A stretch of DNA of 64,000 bases, from the NCBI RefSeq assembly GCF_003590095.1, contig NC_039483.1, positions 4,464,001 through 4,528,000 of the forward strand, written 5' to 3'. How positions within the stretch are numbered: position 1 is the stretch's first letter; every line of letters starts with the position of its first letter. Shown here in pieces: positions 62,437-64,000 of the stretch. The notes beneath the pieces are model-generated. The model was not told where the DNA came from. It saw only the letters and a list, made by a program, of their open reading frames with translations, and did not search any database. The position numbers and the translations under genes were made by a program. Source of the stretch: Trichoplusia ni (lineage: Eukaryota > Arthropoda > Insecta > Lepidoptera > Noctuidae).

Positions 62437-63849
62437 TTAACCTGTTGTAACCTTTGTTTCATTCGCTATTATTGGTGCAACTGTCGTCTCGTTACGGGTT
62501 CTTAGGATGAAGCCACTTTCTGCGAAAACCTTGTCTCCTATCCGTACTGGTGGAGGTACGGGCGGTAGGTCGTGAGCTCTTACTATCGGCACACCACCGA
62601 CAACCGGTGCCGCCAATGCCGCTGTCGCCTCAGCTTCTAATTCAGCTTCCTCCTCTGCGGCAGCGGCTGCTTCTAATTCAGCTTTCTTTGCTGGATCTAA
62701 TTCGCTTTTTGCTGGTCTGAAATAATACCAAATTTAAACATCTATTACCTGGATTACAAATGGATTTTTGATTTTAAATCCTATTATTGATGGAATTTAG
62801 AGATGCTTCAGTAAGGGTCTCTGAAAAAGCGCAAAGTTATACTCTGAATCTTAGGCCAGAAAAAGGAATGATACCAGAAAGCCTATTGAAAAATGTTTTT
62901 GGTTAAAATATCGTTTAGAAAAATAAATGTAATGTAATGTTCTAAAATTAAATAAGGCAAAGGCAAATAATATTAAGTAACTACCCATCAGGATGATTCT
63001 TCCACGACAATACTTGTTCCACATGAGTTACGCCAGATCTGAACTGCCGTCGGCATTTAGGTCTGAGAAATAAAGAAGCGAATTAAAAACTTATTTCGGC
63101 TTTATCTTCAAAACCATTAAGCTCAAATTTCTACTTACTCAACATCTTTATAAATGGAGCAAGAAATGAACTGCCTGTTCTTGTAGACGCTTGTGTACAA
63201 GAAGGGTCCGTAGCATTTGTTGGTTCTCTCCTTGACTAGACAAGCAGATATAATGCCTACGACAATTGAATTTACACCAGAACCGTACACTAAGGGGCCT
63301 CCGTGATCATTCTGGAAAAATTAAACAGAGATTGTTAGAAAAAATACTGAGCCCAACCTCATGAAAGTATTATGGCACCAAATGATAATGATTTCGCTTT
63401 AAATATAAAAGGAATCAATAAAATCTGTTTACCCAGTACGAAATGCTGAAGTAACAAACAAAAAAAACCCAAAAACAAAGAACCTCCTCCTATTTGAAGT
63501 CGTTTGAAAATGGTTCAAAGCACGCAACTATACTTTATTATACATCTTTTGTACATGATAAAGATGATAATTTTTGACATTCGTTGTTTATTGACGGTGA
63601 GGTTCAATTAAACGATCCACTAATCTAAATCTTAATATACAAAAAAATATAACCTACCTCACAAAATCCTCCGTCAGTCATAGAAATATATCTTCTGCTA
63701 ACTCCAATTGAGTTGTTATATGTTTCATTGTGGTAAGCTGAATGCATCACTAGATTGGTTGGAATCCTTTCTGTCTTCATAACGTGTATGCCTCTTCTCA
63801 TATCGTCTTCATCTGAATAATTTATATCTTGACAGTCAACGTATTTTTC
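62437..63849 (-). CDS. Tandem serine protease homologue with Ala/Glu- and Pro-rich tail (SPH2, 5' part outside)
   Basis: Last four exons: 63849-63658, 63311-63139, 63062-62985 and 62716-62437; the gene continues past the window end. It is paralogous to SPH1 exons 6-8: GGFCENDHGGPL at the Ser loop (again His for Ser), GPFLYTSVYKNRQFISCSIYKDVE, then CRRQFRSGVTH. The exon carrying DHGGP is exactly 173 nt in both genes. The catalytic His and Asp lie outside the window, so their state is unknown. The C-terminus differs completely from SPH1: an Ala/Glu-rich helix-like stretch (AELEAAAAAEEEAELEAEA), then APVVGGVPIVRAHDLPPVPPPVR and a short end TKVTTG. No micro-exons; the tail is a single exon joined in phase 2. 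Likely arisen by tandem duplication. Confidence 0.88.
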
Positions 63850-64000
63850 CTGTAAAACATCACCTTATGGAAACGGAAGAAAGTCTTTTCGTACATTTTT
63901 TTAGTTAAGTGGTCATAGGCAAATGTGCAGTCTACATTTAAATTAAAATATCTATAAATTTTTTGACTCTCAAGTTAAAAAAAAAATCTGGGATTTTTGA

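Noticed and set aside
1..64000. CRISPR arrays, operons, ribosome binding sites, viral or toxin genes
   Set aside because: Spliced eukaryotic genes throughout; no regularly spaced repeats with unique spacers and no recognisable viral or toxin reading frame.

Overview
The window is a stretch of nuclear DNA from an insect, most likely a moth (Lepidoptera, possibly a noctuoid). Genes are split into many short exons with GT-AG introns and AATAAA poly(A) signals. GC-rich exons sit in AT-rich introns. The dispersed repeats (two tRNA-derived SINE-like families, a repeat carrying the phrase 'ctatgttggggtcggct', and a 'cccgcggcttcgcccgcg' element) look lepidopteran. Species placement is an inference from memory of such repeats. 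All gene models were assembled by hand from splice sites, reading phase and recalled family sequences; none was checked against a database.

Layout. 0.5-12.3 kb (+): maleless/DHX9 RNA helicase, lacking its 5' end. 12.7-13.0 kb (-): dynein light chain roadblock. 13.9-15.0 kb (-): ZAD-C2H2 zinc-finger protein, head to head with 15.5-16.4 kb (+) mitochondrial ribosomal protein S10. 16.9-17.5 kb (-): TMEM216-like ciliary transition-zone protein. 19.8-22.5 kb (+): cytosolic sulfotransferase with a one-base frameshift near its C-terminus. 25.1-25.9 kb (-): 3' exons of an unidentified gene. 29.75-30.0 kb (-): a first coding exon resembling the start of a two-pore potassium channel. 31.2-35.2 kb (+): KCTD9. 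36.4-52.9 kb (+): MTHFSD, with two introns over 5 kb full of repeats. 55.3-56.9 kb (+): small secreted DUF1091-like protein. 57.4-61.9 kb and 62.4 kb to beyond the window (-): two tandem serine protease homologues that lack the catalytic serine and have unrelated, low-complexity C-terminal tails.

Most genes are ordinary housekeeping genes with no shared pathway. The most unusual part is the right end. The first protease homologue has lost both the catalytic His and Ser and the usual activation site. It ends in a Lys/Glu-rich tail built partly from four micro-exons (27-33 nt), all in the same splice phase, so each can be skipped without a frameshift. Its neighbour shares the Ser-to-His change but ends in an Ala/Glu-rich and Pro-rich tail. 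Other points of note are the frameshifted sulfotransferase, the channel-like exon without pore exons, a perfect 20-bp hairpin inside the maleless gene, and repeat-derived splice or coding sequence in two genes.
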